Assembly (NCBI GenBank): GCA_010279815.1 | Contig: QEOQ01000106.1 | Span: 32,348-96,347, forward strand | Length of the DNA: 64,000 bases | Direction of reading: 5' to 3' | Origin: Brachionus plicatilis | Lineage: Eukaryota; Rotifera; Eurotatoria; Ploima; Brachionidae | Part shown: in pieces, positions 34,200 to 45,545 of the stretch | How positions within the stretch are numbered: the first letter of the stretch is position 1 | Layout of the letters: each line of letters begins with the position of its first letter | Program-made: the position numbers and the translations under genes | The notes under the pieces: generated by a model | Told to the model about the DNA's origin: nothing | The model's input: only the letters and a program-made list of their open reading frames with translations | Database searches by the model: none

Positions 34200-35275
34200 T
34201 GTTTGGACATTAAGAGGGATTAAGTCGTTCTTAGTAAATAGAAAGCTAAGAGTTGTATTGAAGAACTACGTCTCAGATTGGGCATATGTAACAAGTAGTG
34301 TACCACAAGGTTCTGTTTTAGGACCTACTTTATTTAATTTATTTATCAATGATTTAAGTAAAGACTTGTCAAGCGAATGTGAAAAATATGCAGATGATAC
34401 AAAAATTTTTGATGTCGTAATAAACAAATTAGAGGCAAAATCATTACAAGAAGATTTTAAACAAAATAACAGAATGGTCAAATAAATGGTTAATTAAATT
34501 AAATTTAAATAAGTGTAAAGTAATGCACATTGGTAAGAAAAATAACAAATACAATTATTATTTAAATGATGGCGACAATCAAGTTGAACTGACTAAAACA
34601 AACTTAGAAAAAGATTTAGGAATCCTCATTAGTAACAACCTGAAATTTGAAGATCAATGTATAGCAGCTGCTAATAAAAGTAACAGAATGCTTGGTATAT
34701 TGAAGAAAACTTTTAAAACGCGTGAAGCTGAAATATGGAAAAGACTATATACTTGTTATATTAGACCAAACCTCGAATATGCTATACCTGTATGGTCACC
34801 ATATTTATTAAAAGAAATAAAAATATTAGAAGATATTCAACATAGGTTAACTAAAATACCTAAATTAACTAGATATTTAAACTATGAAGAAAGGTGTATG
34901 AATATGGGTTTAACTAGCCTAAAATTGAGACGCATTAGAGGTGATTTAATCCAGAAATATAAAGAACTACATAAAATGGATAGTGTAAACTGGTATAGGA
35001 AACCCATTGCATCAAATAGAAATGAAAAACAACATAATTATATCAAAGAATTAGTAAAATCAAATCAACAAAGATCAAACGTTTTCAATAACAGAATAGT
35101 CAATGTATGGAACAAATTACCATGTGAATTAAAAAACGAAAAAACACTAAATTCATCCAAAAACGCTATTGATAAAAAAAAATTTTAACTGCTTTAGTTA
35201 ATATTAATTAGCAATGTGTTTTCAATCAACACTGCAGTCCATCTATCTATCTTTTAAAATAAATAAAGTTAAGAA
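34200..35275 (+). pseudogene. 5'-truncated LINE (CR1/L2-like reverse transcriptase), frameshifted
   Basis: From about 34208 the plus strand reads SFLVNRKLRVVLKNYVSDWA, then SVPQGSVLGPTLFNLFINDL and the catalytic CEKYADDTKIF. A frameshift near 34455-34460 then moves the frame, after which 34464-35188 encodes WSNKWLIKLNLNKCKVMHIG, LEKDLGILISNNLKFEDQC, TCYIRPNLEYAIPVWSPYL and a C-terminus with YEERCMNMGLTSLKLRRIRG. These are hallmarks of non-LTR retrotransposons of the CR1/L2 type. A short 3' region with an AATAAATAAAG tail ends near 35275. The endonuclease and the N-terminal RT part are missing. Confidence 0.88.
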
Positions 35276-35640
35276 AAAAAATTTAATTAAATTTTGATTG
35301 AGCATAATTTTAATATTGAATACAATAATTATAAATATTTTTACATGGAAATTTAAATTAAAGTTTAATCTAGTTACAATGAATATTTTAATTTGATATA
35401 AAAAAAAAATTGTTATAAAATCGAAATTAGAATTTTTCAGAAAAATAAAAGCTAAATTAAAAAGAAAAAAAGAAGAAATTGTAGACTTTGTGTATTTTTT
35501 TTACTATCTTTAATGAATTCAGTTAAAATCGAAATTTTATAATATTCAAACCTTACTTTTCTTTTTGATTTTTTTTAAGACCTATATTTTTAGATGATAT
35601 AAAATTTATTTTTCTGCTTCTTAATGAAAATCAAAACTGA
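35276..35640. other. AT-rich spacer between LINE and Tigger-like element
   Basis: No feature recognised. Confidence 0.4.
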
Positions 35641-35642
35641 TA

Positions 35643-36482
35643 CAGTCAGATTTCGTTAATCCGAAACTCAATAATCCGAAAACCGCGATTAACCGAAGAA
35701 ATTTTACAAAAAAAAGCTATTTAGTGAAAAATACATGTAATTTAACCTTGCTAAACCGAAATTGTTGAGTTTGCTAATCCGAATAAAAAATGTTAAGATA
35801 AATTTGGTAATTTAGACTGTACTTTGATTTTATTGTTATGATAATTTTTTTTTTAAGTTCACAAACTTGTCTTAATTAATTTTCACTCTCTTTTTGTTTG
35901 TTACAATTAATTTCACTCTCTTTTTGTTTGTTTCAATTAAAAATGACGAAAACAGTTTCTTTTTTATCTGAAAAAGCTCCACCTCGGAAAAAAATAGAGC
36001 TAACTCTTGATCAAAAAAGAGAAATTTGTTTGTTTTACGTTGAAAATTCAAAACGCGGCAATAAAGTTAAACAAAAAGATTTAATAGTCAAATTCAATCA
36101 TAATTTTAAATTAGTTATTGGCAGAAGTACAATGTGCGATATCATTACTAACCGGGAAAAATATCTTTAATTAAGGAATGGAATGTTTAAGTGAAGAAGA
36201 GTTAAGCCTATTAATGAAATTAACAAATAAGTTAAAATATAGCCAATTTAATGCAAAACAAGCTACCTTAGATAATTTTGTTAATAAAGAATAAGTATTT
36301 TATCCGTAATTATAATAATATTATAAAATAAATTGTTTTTTTTTTTGTTTTAATAAATTAATTTTCGTTAAACCAATTTTTTTTATAAATTTGAGTTTCT
36401 TCGGATTATCGGTTAACCGAACTTTTGATATTCCGAAGAGAATTCTTGAAAATAAGTCTGTTCGGATTAACGAGAACTGACT
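35643..36482 (+). mobile_element. Pogo/Tigger deletion derivative
   Basis: The ends are CAGTCAGATTTCGTTAATCC and, inverted from the right, AGTCAGTTCTCGTTAATCCG, with TA outside both. Subterminal repeats of AATCCGAA/TTCGGATTA follow. The interior holds only the N-terminal DNA-binding ORF and a short transposase tail (SLLMKLTNKLKYSQFNAKQA then TLDNFVNKE). The catalytic DDE domain is deleted, so the element cannot move by itself. Confidence 0.88.
35943..36170 (+). CDS. CENP-B-type helix-turn-helix ORF left in a Tigger derivative
   Basis: A 75-residue frame from ATG 35943 (MTKTVSFLSEKAPPRKKIEL) contains TLDQKREICLFYVEN, KQKDLIVKFN and IGRSTMCDIITNREKYL, the first helix-turn-helix of CENP-B/Tigger transposases. 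It stops with TAA at 36168-36170. The DDE nuclease part is absent. If expressed, it could bind the element's own ends without cutting. Confidence 0.8.
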   Translation: MTKTVSFLSEKAPPRKKIELTLDQKREICLFYVENSKRGNKVKQKDLIVKFNHNFKLVIGRSTMCDIITNREKYL

Positions 36483-36667
36483 TATCAAATTTAACATTTA
36501 ATAAAAAAAATTAAATTAAAAATTCAATTACAAGATCAAAAATAATTAACAAGCAAAAGATCACTCAAAAATTAATGTATCTTTTCATTTTATTAATTTA
36601 ATCTTTTTTATATCACTTTTAAAAAATTTAATATAATTGGTGAAAAAATATATGGAAACTCTCAAAA

Positions 36668-36892
36668 AATAAAATTTTTGGTTAGCAAGGCAGATTGGCA
36701 CAATCCGAATAAATTAACGAATTCTTGTTTGGTTGAAGGCCCAGCAAATAACATTAGAGGAAAGAGGCACAGATTAGTCAAACAGTTTACAAAAATTAGC
36801 CAAAGAAAGGATTTTATATTGAATTTAATAGTTTAAAACTAGAACCGGCTCCCTCCATATCAGCAGAATCAAAAACTAGCTTTAAAAAGAAA
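36668..36892 (+). pseudogene. Unidentified coding relic
   Basis: Bases about 36676-36830 are open and protein-like (VSKADWHNPNKLTNSCLVEG, then RGKRHRLVKQFTKISQRKD). After a +1 shift the sequence stays coding-like to 36892 (SLKLEPAPSISAESKTSFKK). GC content is higher than in the flanks. No family recognised; it may be a decayed transposon gene. Confidence 0.3.
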
Positions 36893-37672
36893 TAAGACGA
36901 TTTTTTTGACTGTAAAAGAAAACAAAACAATTAAAATAATTTATTAATTAACTCGTTTTAGCTACGATAGAGAAGCCTTCGAGTCTTTCTCTACTGGTAA
37001 AATCTGTTTTTATTATTATTATTTTTAATTTTATTAATTGTCCTAGAAATATATTTTTTTGAAAATCTCAAATATAAAAAAGTGCGTTAAAAATATTTTA
37101 ATTTTCAAAAAATATAACCGTAAAAACTATAAAATTATTTAATTTTTTAAAAAAAGAGATATATTGAATTTTATCATATTTGTTTCTCTAATACTAAAAG
37201 CAGTTCTTTTTTGAATTTTTTTAATTTAAAGTTTTATGGAACAATGTTAAAAAGAAAAAAAATTGCCAAATTATTCTATTTATTTTTTTGAAGCAATAAG
37301 ATTAAAAAAATTAAATTTGAAATTATTTTTTTTATTTTATATCAAATGATTAATTTTGCCTTAGCCTAAAATAAATACCTTTGATTAATAAGTTTCAAAT
37401 TTAATTTATGTAATCATGCTAATATTGATTTAAAATTTGAAGAGATTAATTTTTTTAGTCTTTAGCAGAGTAAAAAATGTGAACTTTTAAAAAAAATTAA
37501 AAACTTTTAAAAACATAAATTTTTTTATTCAACAACAGCTAGATTGTTAAAAATAAAATTAATTACATTAAGATTTAGCGAAGAGTTAATAAAAATATCC
37601 AACTTGGATTTTACCAAATATTAATGAAACCATTTCTTTGATGTCTGTAAACTAAATTTAATCAAAAAAATA
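36893..37672. other. Upstream region of the transmembrane protease
   Basis: AT-rich sequence with no gene. The promoter of the protease starting at 37673 should lie here. Confidence 0.4.
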
Positions 37673-38895
37673 ATGAATACACAAAACCAGATCGGTTCAG
37701 AAACTTCTAAACCATCACTAAACAATGAAAATTACGTCAGTGTATACCCAGCACTTCCACAGCCTGTTAAATTCACTGCCTTCAATTCAGCAAAGGTCAG
37801 CCCTACAACACAAAATGCACTCAAAAGAGAAACTGGAAAGAAAAATTTTAAAATTCTATTTTTGATTTTAACATCATTAATATTAATAGCTTTTATAATT
37901 ATAACCGGTACTCTTATAATAATCTTCAAATTTTTACCACTTGATACAGAAAAGTCTAACATTGAAAGTTGTCGCTATGGTAGAGAAAATGGAAGATGTA
38001 TTGAGTGTGGCATGGTATTTTCTTCAAATAAAGTAATTGGGGGACAAAATGCGCAGCTAAACAGTTGGCCTTCAGTTGTTTATATTATTTTTAAATACAA
38101 TTTTAATAAAGCCGGACTAACTTATACTGCATCTTCATTTTGTGGTGGTACTTTGATCAATCAGGATACTGTAATCACTGCTGCACACTGCTACAGCACA
38201 AAGTTTGAATTGAACGATGGATCATATCTAATTGTCTCTCCAAATTCATACCATGCTTCTTATGAATCCATGTACACTATTTATCTTGGTTTACACAACA
38301 AGACAGATCTGTCCAGTGCTGTGTCTAGATCTGTCAAATCTTTTACCATTCATCCCAACTATGATGAAATTAATTTACACAACGATATTGCTGTTATAAA
38401 GTTATCAAGCAAAGTGGTTCTTAATGATAGAATTAAAGTGGCGTGTTTACCACATGACTCAGAAAAATTTTATCCACAAAGCTATAATGTCAATGCTTAT
38501 GTAGTGGGATGGGGAATTAATTCAAGCACAAAATTAACAAGTCCGGACATTCTTCAAGAAGCACTTGTCACAGTTTATGACAGTTCAAAGTGTAGTTTGG
38601 TTTCAATAGGAACACCGAAAAATTGGCAAAGTCAAATTTGTGCTGGCAAGTACGAAGGTGGTATAGATACATGTCAGGGTGATTCAGGTGGACCGTTGTT
38701 TGTTAAGGACATAGTGGATAATAAGCAAAAATTTATTCTGGCTGGGGTGACTTCGTATGGAGAGGGATGTGCAGAAGCTAGAAAACCTGGGTAATTTTTT
38801 GTTTAGAAAAAATTTATTTAAATTTGAACAAATTTAGAATATATACTCGAGTGAGTGCCTATGAAGATTGGATTACCGAAAAAATGAATGCTTAA
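37673..38895 (+). CDS. Type II transmembrane trypsin-like serine protease
   Basis: Two exons, 37673-38790 and 38838-38895, joined by a 47-base GT-AG intron; 391 residues. There is no signal peptide: a cytosolic tail of about 60 residues is followed by a membrane segment (ILFLILTSLILIAFIIITGT, about residues 64-85), then a short stem and the protease, so the catalytic domain faces outward. The activation site is NKVIGGQNAQLNSWPS. The triad is His in TAAHC, Asp in HNDIAVIKL and Ser in CQGDSGGP. Asp in GIDTCQGDS at the specificity position predicts Lys/Arg cleavage. The Cys before the activation site (CRYGRENGRCIECG) probably tethers the stem by a disulphide. The gene ends YTRVSAYEDWITEKMNA-stop, with AATAAA overlapping the stop. 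It resembles the minus-strand protease at 10908-13581 in split position (CPG|GVYTR) and motifs, but lacks EGF domains. Confidence 0.95.
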
Positions 38896-39082
38896 TAAAC
38901 TTTTTTTATTTTTACTATTTTTTTATTATTTTGAATAGTATTAATTAATAGTTAGTTCAGCATTTGGTGTACTAATGAAGCTATTTTTTTTTAGAACTCA
39001 AAAAGCATCAAAATATTTATAATTTGATGAAAAAATAAATTTTTTTTGAACGCGAAAAAACATAAATTGTATTCATTCAAAA

Positions 39083-39332
39083 CAGAGTTGTTTAAAAATC
39101 CCAAAAAAAAGTCTAAGAGAAAAATTTTTTTTTTAAATTTGCTAGATCAGGCTTCATATCAAAAAATTTAGATAGATTTGCCATATATCAGAATGTCGTT
39201 GAAATTTTAGCATAAATTTGTTCTTCAGTATTAAAAATTTTAAAGCCTGGACCTGGACTCCTGAATGAAAATTTTTAAAAATAAGTCCGGACTTGGACTT
39301 GACTTGATACTTGTGACTTTTAAACCACTATG
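39083..39332. repeat. Complete hAT-like miniature element
   Basis: It begins CAGAGTTGTTTAAAAATC and ends GTGACTTTTAAACCACTATG. It is flanked by direct ATTCAAAA at 39075-39082 and 39333-39340. Same family as 5996-6303 and 39638-39856; non-coding. Confidence 0.87.
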
Positions 39333-39637
39333 ATTCAAAATTATACAAAAAAATTTTAAAAAGCTGCCAAAAATTTACATCGAATGTAAAATAATACACA
39401 TCAAAAGAAATTTTTATTTATTTCCAATAAAAGAATTAAATTTTTAATAAATATTCATTTTTCAAAATACACGTTGTTTAATTAGCATTTAAAATTTTGT
39501 CACAAATTGAAAAATTTTTGGAATGTGATTAAAAACGGATGTCCTTAAAACGTGGAATACAGAATGCTCAATTCAAACTTAACCAAGCATACTTTCAAAC
39601 AAGCAAGATTTCGTATTTGGATTAAGAAGCTTTTTTC

Positions 39638-39856
39638 CAGAGTTGTTTAAAAGTCACAAGTCTCAAGTCAAGTCCAAGTCCGGACTTTAAAATAATGAAA
39701 GCTGAAGAAGAAATTTATGCTAAAATTGCAAGAAAATTCTGATATATGGCAAATCTATTGCATTAGAAAACCCAAGAGTATATAAATTTTTTGATATGAA
39801 GCCTGATCTAGCAAATTTAAAAAAAAAGTCCGAACTTGGACTTTTAAACAACTCTG
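39638..39856. repeat. hAT-like miniature element
   Basis: The ends are CAGAGTTGTTTAAAAGTC and GACTTTTAAACAACTCTG. The flanks (CTTTTTTC and CGTTTTTTC) are similar, but a perfect 8-base duplication is not certain. Confidence 0.8.
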
Positions 39857-40224
39857 CGTTTTTTCAAAATCATTTTTGCGTCAAAAAAAAAGTATTCTGG
39901 AATTGTTTTTCGAGATTCTTTCATATAATTTTCGTAGAGCTTTTTTTTCACTTTTTTTTCGAAAAAAATTCGAAATTTTTTCGGTAGATTTTCGAAAAGC
40001 AATTTGACTGGGATAAAATGTTAAGCTTTACTTCCAATTAGTAAATACTATTTAAAATAAAAAAAATAGTAAAAATAAAAAAATTTTATTAAGCATTCAT
40101 TTTTCGGTAATCCAATCTATGATTAAAAATTTTTTTTAGTGCCAATTTTCTTAATATTTAAAAATAAATAAATTATTAATATTTTTGTTAATTATTAGTT
40201 CCAAGCCTCATAGGCAAAAAAGAT
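39857..40224. other. Intergenic spacer
   Basis: AT-rich. Bases 40060-40125 repeat, in inverted form, sequence close to the end of the protease gene around 38895-38925 and 38870-38890 (TAAGCATTCATTTTTCGGTAA), so a short inverted duplicate of that gene's 3' end is present. Confidence 0.5.
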
Positions 40225-40890
40225 ATAGAAAAACCAAGGGCCCAGAGCCCGCGAGCGCCCCAATCCCAAGTGGTTCAACCCCAAAATCAAAGTGCTAACC
40301 AGGATGAAGTATAAAATATACTGTCAGATTAGATCAGCCCCTTGCTGCCTAGAGTTGAGGACCGCTTATTCCTCTATCTGTAAGAAGGCCAAACTAGCTG
40401 TAAGTAATGCCATCTTTAAGTTCGAAGCATCTATTGCCAGTACCTGTATGCATCAGCCAAAGCTTCTTTACAATTATATCAACAGCCAGAAGCAATGCAG
40501 AGACTCCATTAAAAGGCCTGCTCGACTGTCATGGCACCTTCAACACTGATGTTGACAAGATAGTGAACATTCTCAAAGTCCAATTTGGTAGTGTCTTCAT
40601 CCCTCGCCTAGCATGCCCAGGTCAGCCTCTCCAGCTCATGTCAAGTCCACAGCATGACATGGATGTCGATTTCTTCTCGCCCTACAACGTCTGCAAATAA
40701 AAACTGCGCCTAAACCCCAGGAAATCGCCTGGCATAGACGGTATCCACCAATTCGTCGTCAAAAGCTGCGCCGATCCCTTTTCGGAGGTCGTCAGCGCTT
40801 TCTTCACCAGTTCATACACCAGTGGCAGGATCCCAGACGATTGCAGTGTCGCTAAGATCAGCCCAATCTTCAAGAAAGGTAACAGGTTAT
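40225..40890 (+). pseudogene. LINE fragment: N-terminal reverse-transcriptase region, GC-rich
   Basis: The plus strand contains FKFEASIASTCMHQPKLLYN and YINSQKQCRDSI. After shifts it reads LDCHGTFNTDVDKIVNILKV, then NPRKSPGIDGIHQFVVKSCA and SGRIPDDCSVAKISPIFKKG, the classic start of the RT domain of jockey-like LINEs. Several frameshifts or stops break it, and it ends in a TTATTATTATTATTA run next to the Tigger-like element. Its base composition is clearly more GC-rich than the host sequence around it, suggesting a young insertion or foreign origin. Confidence 0.82.
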
Positions 40891-40901
40891 TATTATTATT
40901 A

Positions 40902-41988
40902 CAGTCGATCCTCCGTATAACGAACCCCGATATAACGAAATCCTGGATATTAAGGATAAGAATCCAGTAACCGATCTTTATAAAGAAAAAAGATTGCTAA
41001 TTTTCTTTGATACAACGATCCTCTTTAAACGAAATCCCGATAAAACGAACTAAAAAAAATACCGAAAAATACTTTCCAAAAAAAAAAATTTATTTAACGA
41101 ATTTAAAAAAGATGTCATTCGTAAATTAACTCCTTGATAATAAAAAATAATAAATAAATAATTGATAATTACTAATTATTGTTTATCTAGAAATTCTAAT
41201 TGATAAGAATGAAAAGCAAGTTTGCAAAAAGAGAAAATGTATCTCTCTTGAAGTCAAGATAGAAATTATAAAAAAACATACAGTACAAAAAATAACAAAA
41301 AACTGCTTTTTTGTCGTCGAAAGCAAAAATTCTAGAATTATACGACAAGAACGTAGCCGGTGCAGAAAAAAAGCGTACAAAAATTGTCAAGTTACGACGA
41401 TGTTGATCAAGAGGTGTGTTGAACAAACAATCAAGTAGAGCAACATTGTGATACAGAAATTGAAGAGCATCAAGATGCAAATAAACCAGTGATTAACTCA
41501 CAGAAGCAATTGATAAATGAACAAAAACAACTTTTTTAAACCCAAACATATTTTTATTCTAATGTAATTAACTTATTATTTAGTATTGAAAATTTTATAA
41601 TTGAAAGTAGCTTTACCAAACCACATATGTATTTTCTTCTCAATGTTCTTGAGCTTTTGCAGTATGACGAATTCGTTAATTCGAAGGTAGAGTAGTTCAG
41701 ATGAAGAAACGATAGCAAGTCCCATCATATTTTACTATTTTTTAATTGTTTTGTAATATTGGTTTAATAAACGACAAAATCCTTTTTAAAATTGAAAGTA
41801 GCTTTACCAAACAACCATCTATTACCGATTTCAAACTTTTTGTTTTTTCTTCGCATTTTTCTTTTAATTTTATTAATCAATAAAATCTGGTTTAAAATTT
41901 TTTTGTCTATACCATTTTATATGGGAATTTCGATATAAAGAATACCGAATTTTCCGCCCAAAGAGTTCGTAATAACCAGGTTTGACTG
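40902..41988. mobile_element. Pogo/Tigger-like element A
   Basis: It begins CAGTCGATCCTCCGTATAAC and ends, inverted, CAGTCAAACCTGGTTATTAC, with TA outside both. Repeats of ATAACGAA/CCCGATA type lie near the ends. In the interior (about 41190-41540) broken plus-strand coding (SLEVKIEIIKKHTVQK-like, later TEIEEHQDANKPVINSQKQL) recalls the N- and C-terminal parts of a Tigger transposase, with many stops. It shares both ends with the element at 61559-63067 in opposite orientation. Confidence 0.8.
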
Positions 41989-42139
41989 TAATCAATTTAA
42001 AGAATAAGTCCATTGCTTTGTTCTTGAATCAATAAGGAAACAGATTTCTTATCTTTTATTCAATCTAAAGTATAAATGGAAAACGGCCGTTCTGTGGCCA
42101 GTGTAAATTTGGAATGAAAATAGCTTAATTGTAAATAAA

Positions 42140-44272
42140 TTAGTTGTAAATGTAATATGTAAATAAAGTTGTTGTATATTGTAAATAGTGTGTCTGTGTA
42201 GTAGTTTGTTGACTTGGCATATGTTTGTTTATTTTTTTGGTTGCGATCACATCTTCCCGCGGCTGTTGACCTTTTGCCATGATACTTTCTGATCTTCCAA
42301 GAGCAGTGTTTGTGTCACGATTTGTGAGCTGTATAACTTCTTGTTTGGATGGGCGGCCTGGTTTTCGTTTTGCTGGTGTTGTTTGAGGTGTTGGTGCTGT
42401 GAGGGGTGCTTGTTGAACTGTGACTGGTGGGTTGTCAGTTTGGGATTTCATAGGCTCTTGGGGCGATGATGATAGAGTGGGTTGATGATGTTGTTGCGAT
42501 GGTGAGTGGTAGATTTCTAAAGCTAGCACATGTTGTAGTGGCTTTAAGAAATTTATGTTTCTTGTGACCCTTTGTCTACCTCGTTCGGCGGTGACTAAAG
42601 TTCCCTTTAACTTTGAAACTATGTACGTACGGGTTTGGATTCCAGGATGGGTCTGATTTTTGCCTCTGTTCTACTTTGAGTAGAACTCTCACACCGACTT
42701 GAATTTGAGGCTCTCGAGCATTCATTCTTCGGTTGAAGTCTACTTTCATGGCGGCTTTAGCCTTTGCGTCATTTTCTCTCGCGAACTCATGAAGTTCTTT
42801 GAGTTTGGTACAGTCGATTTTTTCGACTTCTGGGATTCCAGATGTTGTAGAAAAGCCGAACAGCAAGACAGCTGGTGCTACTTTCGTGGTGGAGTGGGGC
42901 GTTTCGCGCTAGGTCTTGAGGAAAGCGCGAAGCTCTATTTCCTTGTTTTGGCCTGTTATTGAGGCCGTGCGGAGAACTTGCCCGAGGTTTTTCATGAACA
43001 TTTCTACTTCGCCATTTGCTCTGGGCCATTTTGGTGTAATGCGGCGATGAATGAAGCCCATCTGTTTGGCGTAGTCGGCGAATTTGTATGATTGAAATGG
43101 TGGGCCATTGTCAGTCTTGTAGATGAGCGGTTCACCTATGATCGTGAACAGAAGGTTGAGAACTCTTGACGCGTTTTGAAAGTCTGTTGCCCTAATTTTG
43201 TCGACTGATGTCCTTCTGCTATAGTCGCAGTGGTTGACAAAGTGGTTTGATTCATCTGGAAGTGGTTCGTAGAAGTCGCCACTGACTTCGAGCCAGGGTC
43301 CATCAGGCATTCTTGATGGCATTAGTGGTGCGAGCTTCACTGTATTTGCATCTGCTTGGCAAACTTTACACTTCAGGATGGCTTCTTCGACCATTTTGTC
43401 GATTCCGGGGAACCAGATTTTTGATATGATCAGGGCCTTAGTCTTCACGATTCCTTGGTGTCCTTGGTGTGCCAAGCTGATGACTGGCTTTCGAAATTAT
43501 TTCGGTGCGATGATCCTGCTTCCGCGTAACAAGATTCCATCGTTGTTTTCAGATACTTCGGCAGCGATCTGGTTGAAATGAGCTATGTGCTTTGGTAGCC
43601 TTTTGCAGTCTGTGGTTAGCCATTTTTGCAATGATTGTAGCTCGGTATCTGAGCTTTTTTCAGATGAGAGCTCTTTTTGTGAGAGGGTATATAGCCTTGC
43701 ACATTCGCTGATTGCGTTTATGTAGTTTTCACACTTTTCAGTTGAGATTGGATCTTCAACGCTTGACCTTAAAGGCTGTCTTGAGAATTAATCAGCAAGG
43801 TTCGAGTTTCCGGGTCGGTGTACTTTTTCGAAATCGAATTGAGTGAGTCGTAGGGCCCATCGTTTGATTCGAGCTGGTGATCGACTTGCGGTGTTGTTAA
43901 ATATTAGCTGGACAGCACAATTGTCAATAATGAGCTTGAAGTTTGACCTAATTAGATAAAGCCAAAACTTTTCACAAGCCCAGACTGCTGCAAGGGCTTC
44001 TTTTTCAAATTGACTGTATCTTCTCTCGGTCTCCGATAAAAGTCTTGACCCGAAGCATACTATGCGATTTTCCTTTGGATCTTTGGGGTTGCTTTGCAAA
44101 AACTGCCCAAAGTCCAACTGGGCTATCGTCCACTTCTAGTTTCGTGTTCCATTCTTTTTTAAAGAATGCCATGTTTTTATCGGATATGGGTTCCTTTAGG
44201 TTGCGAAGTGCTTCTTCGTGCTCTTGCAACCATTTACATTCAGTGTCCTTCTTGGTTAGTGCCAGATTTAAT
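42140..44272 (-). pseudogene. Ty3/gypsy pol fragment (RNase H, integrase), decayed
   Basis: On the minus strand, from right to left: the RT end and RNase H-like region (HEEALRNLKEPISDKNMAFF; frameshift; FGSRLLSETERRYSQFEKEA and LIIDNCAVQLIFN), then an integrase (HQGIVKTKALI; CKVCQAD zinc-binding pair; core with SGDFYEPL, KTDNGPPF and NGEVEMF giving D, D, E). Next comes a frame for the integrase C-terminal side (REPQIQVGVRVLLKVEQRQK), and last a Pro/Gln/Thr-rich tail with the AT-hook-like KRKPGRPSKQ. Several stops and frameshifts separate the parts. No LTR could be defined at either end. It is less AT-rich than the host DNA. Confidence 0.88.
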
Positions 44273-44867
44273 AATTTTTAAGTGTTGATATAAGTTTAAA
44301 TCTTAATTAAGATATATTTTTAATTAATTTAGAGGTGAGTGTTATTAATTTAGACGTGTTTTTATTTTTTTAGATGAGTTTCTATTTATTTAGATGACTT
44401 TTTTATAAATTAGAGGTAAGCTTATTAAATTAGCTGTTAGCTTATTAATATAGCGGAAAACTTATTAAATAAATGTAGGTAAATGAATACCGAGAAGGTT
44501 TCGAATCTCGTTTCATCGAATGTCCTACTCCTTTGTGTAATTGCTATCTAGTTATTTCTTCTTTTGTTCTTTAACTGACCAATTTTTAAAATCCTTAAAC
44601 TTCCTCATGTACCTTTATTCATTTTAGCTTTCATTTTCTATCATTTTTTTACTTATTTATTTCAAAACTTATTTTAAAAAAACTTTTAATTTTATTTTAT
44701 TCTACCATTTTTTTTTTATTTTTTATCTGAAGGAGCTAATGCTCGATACAGATATACAAATAAATAAATAATTAAATAAGCGAAGTTTTTATTAAAAAAA
44801 GCGGTATGCAAAGAATTTTCGCCATTTAATATTAGTTGATTAAAATTTTAGAAAAGGAATGTCAGCT
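44273..44867. other. Spacer with repeated TTAATTTAGA words
   Basis: At 44325-44460 the phrase TTATTAATTTAGA and variants recurs about every 25-30 bases (a degenerate minisatellite). No gene. Confidence 0.45.
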
Positions 44868-45545
44868 GTAATTGGGACTAGTTGTTTACACTTATGACGT
44901 TTTGCTTTTATACATAAGGAAAAACGAATTTACTTAAGACCTTTTTACAATAAAGTATAACTATCTTTTCTGTTGTATAAATATTTATTCATAAGTATAA
45001 AATAATACTTAAATGTAAAAAAAATAAAAAGTGTTAATGTCACAAATATATTTTAAAGTTATCTAATCATAACTCAATGGATTCGACTTTGCCTTCTTTT
45101 TGCCAGGATTAGCTCGAGTAGCAAAAAAATCTTCTTGAACAAAACCTTTTAGAGTCAGTTTTAATTTTGCTGACAACGCTAAAGCGTGTTTACAGACAAA
45201 ATGTCTAGTCTCTAAGTAAATCCCAATCAAGACCTCTCGTCGATGAGCTTTGTGAGCTCTGCGATGATGTTTCTTCCTCCATTTGAAGTTTATTGTATAA
45301 ATTTCTGAATCGATGTTTGTTTTTCTTTTCTTAAGTATGTTTAATTTTATTTGTGTATATTTTACTTTATACATGTATAATTTAACAATTTTAGTGGCGT
45401 GCTAAAAATAACTTTATATTTTACTAAAATTTCAGTAAAACTATTTTTTGTATGTATACTTTCTTTTCTTTGTGTATAAAAGCAAAATGTCATTAGTGAA
45501 AAAGCAGAGACCCGCTGTAATTGGTTAATAAAAGCGCCAGATGTG
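44868..45545 (-). mobile_element. MULE-like derivative with SWIM-finger ORF
   Basis: Imperfect inverted ends: GACGTTTTGCTTTTATACAT (44897 onward) matches, inverted, TGTATAAAAGCAAAATGTC (about 45472-45490), and CAGCTGTAATTGG matches, inverted, the CCGCTGTAATTGG side near 45512. Between them the minus-strand frame 45374-45063 (103 residues) ends in HFVCKHALALSAKLKLTLKG and PGKKKAKSNPLSYD. This is the arrangement of the SWIM zinc finger and basic tail at the C-terminus of Mutator-like (MULE) transposases. The catalytic part is absent. Confidence 0.6.

Noticed and set aside
42699..43581. Plus-strand frames in the gypsy region
   Set aside because: Antisense to the integrase and RNase H coding; no domain.
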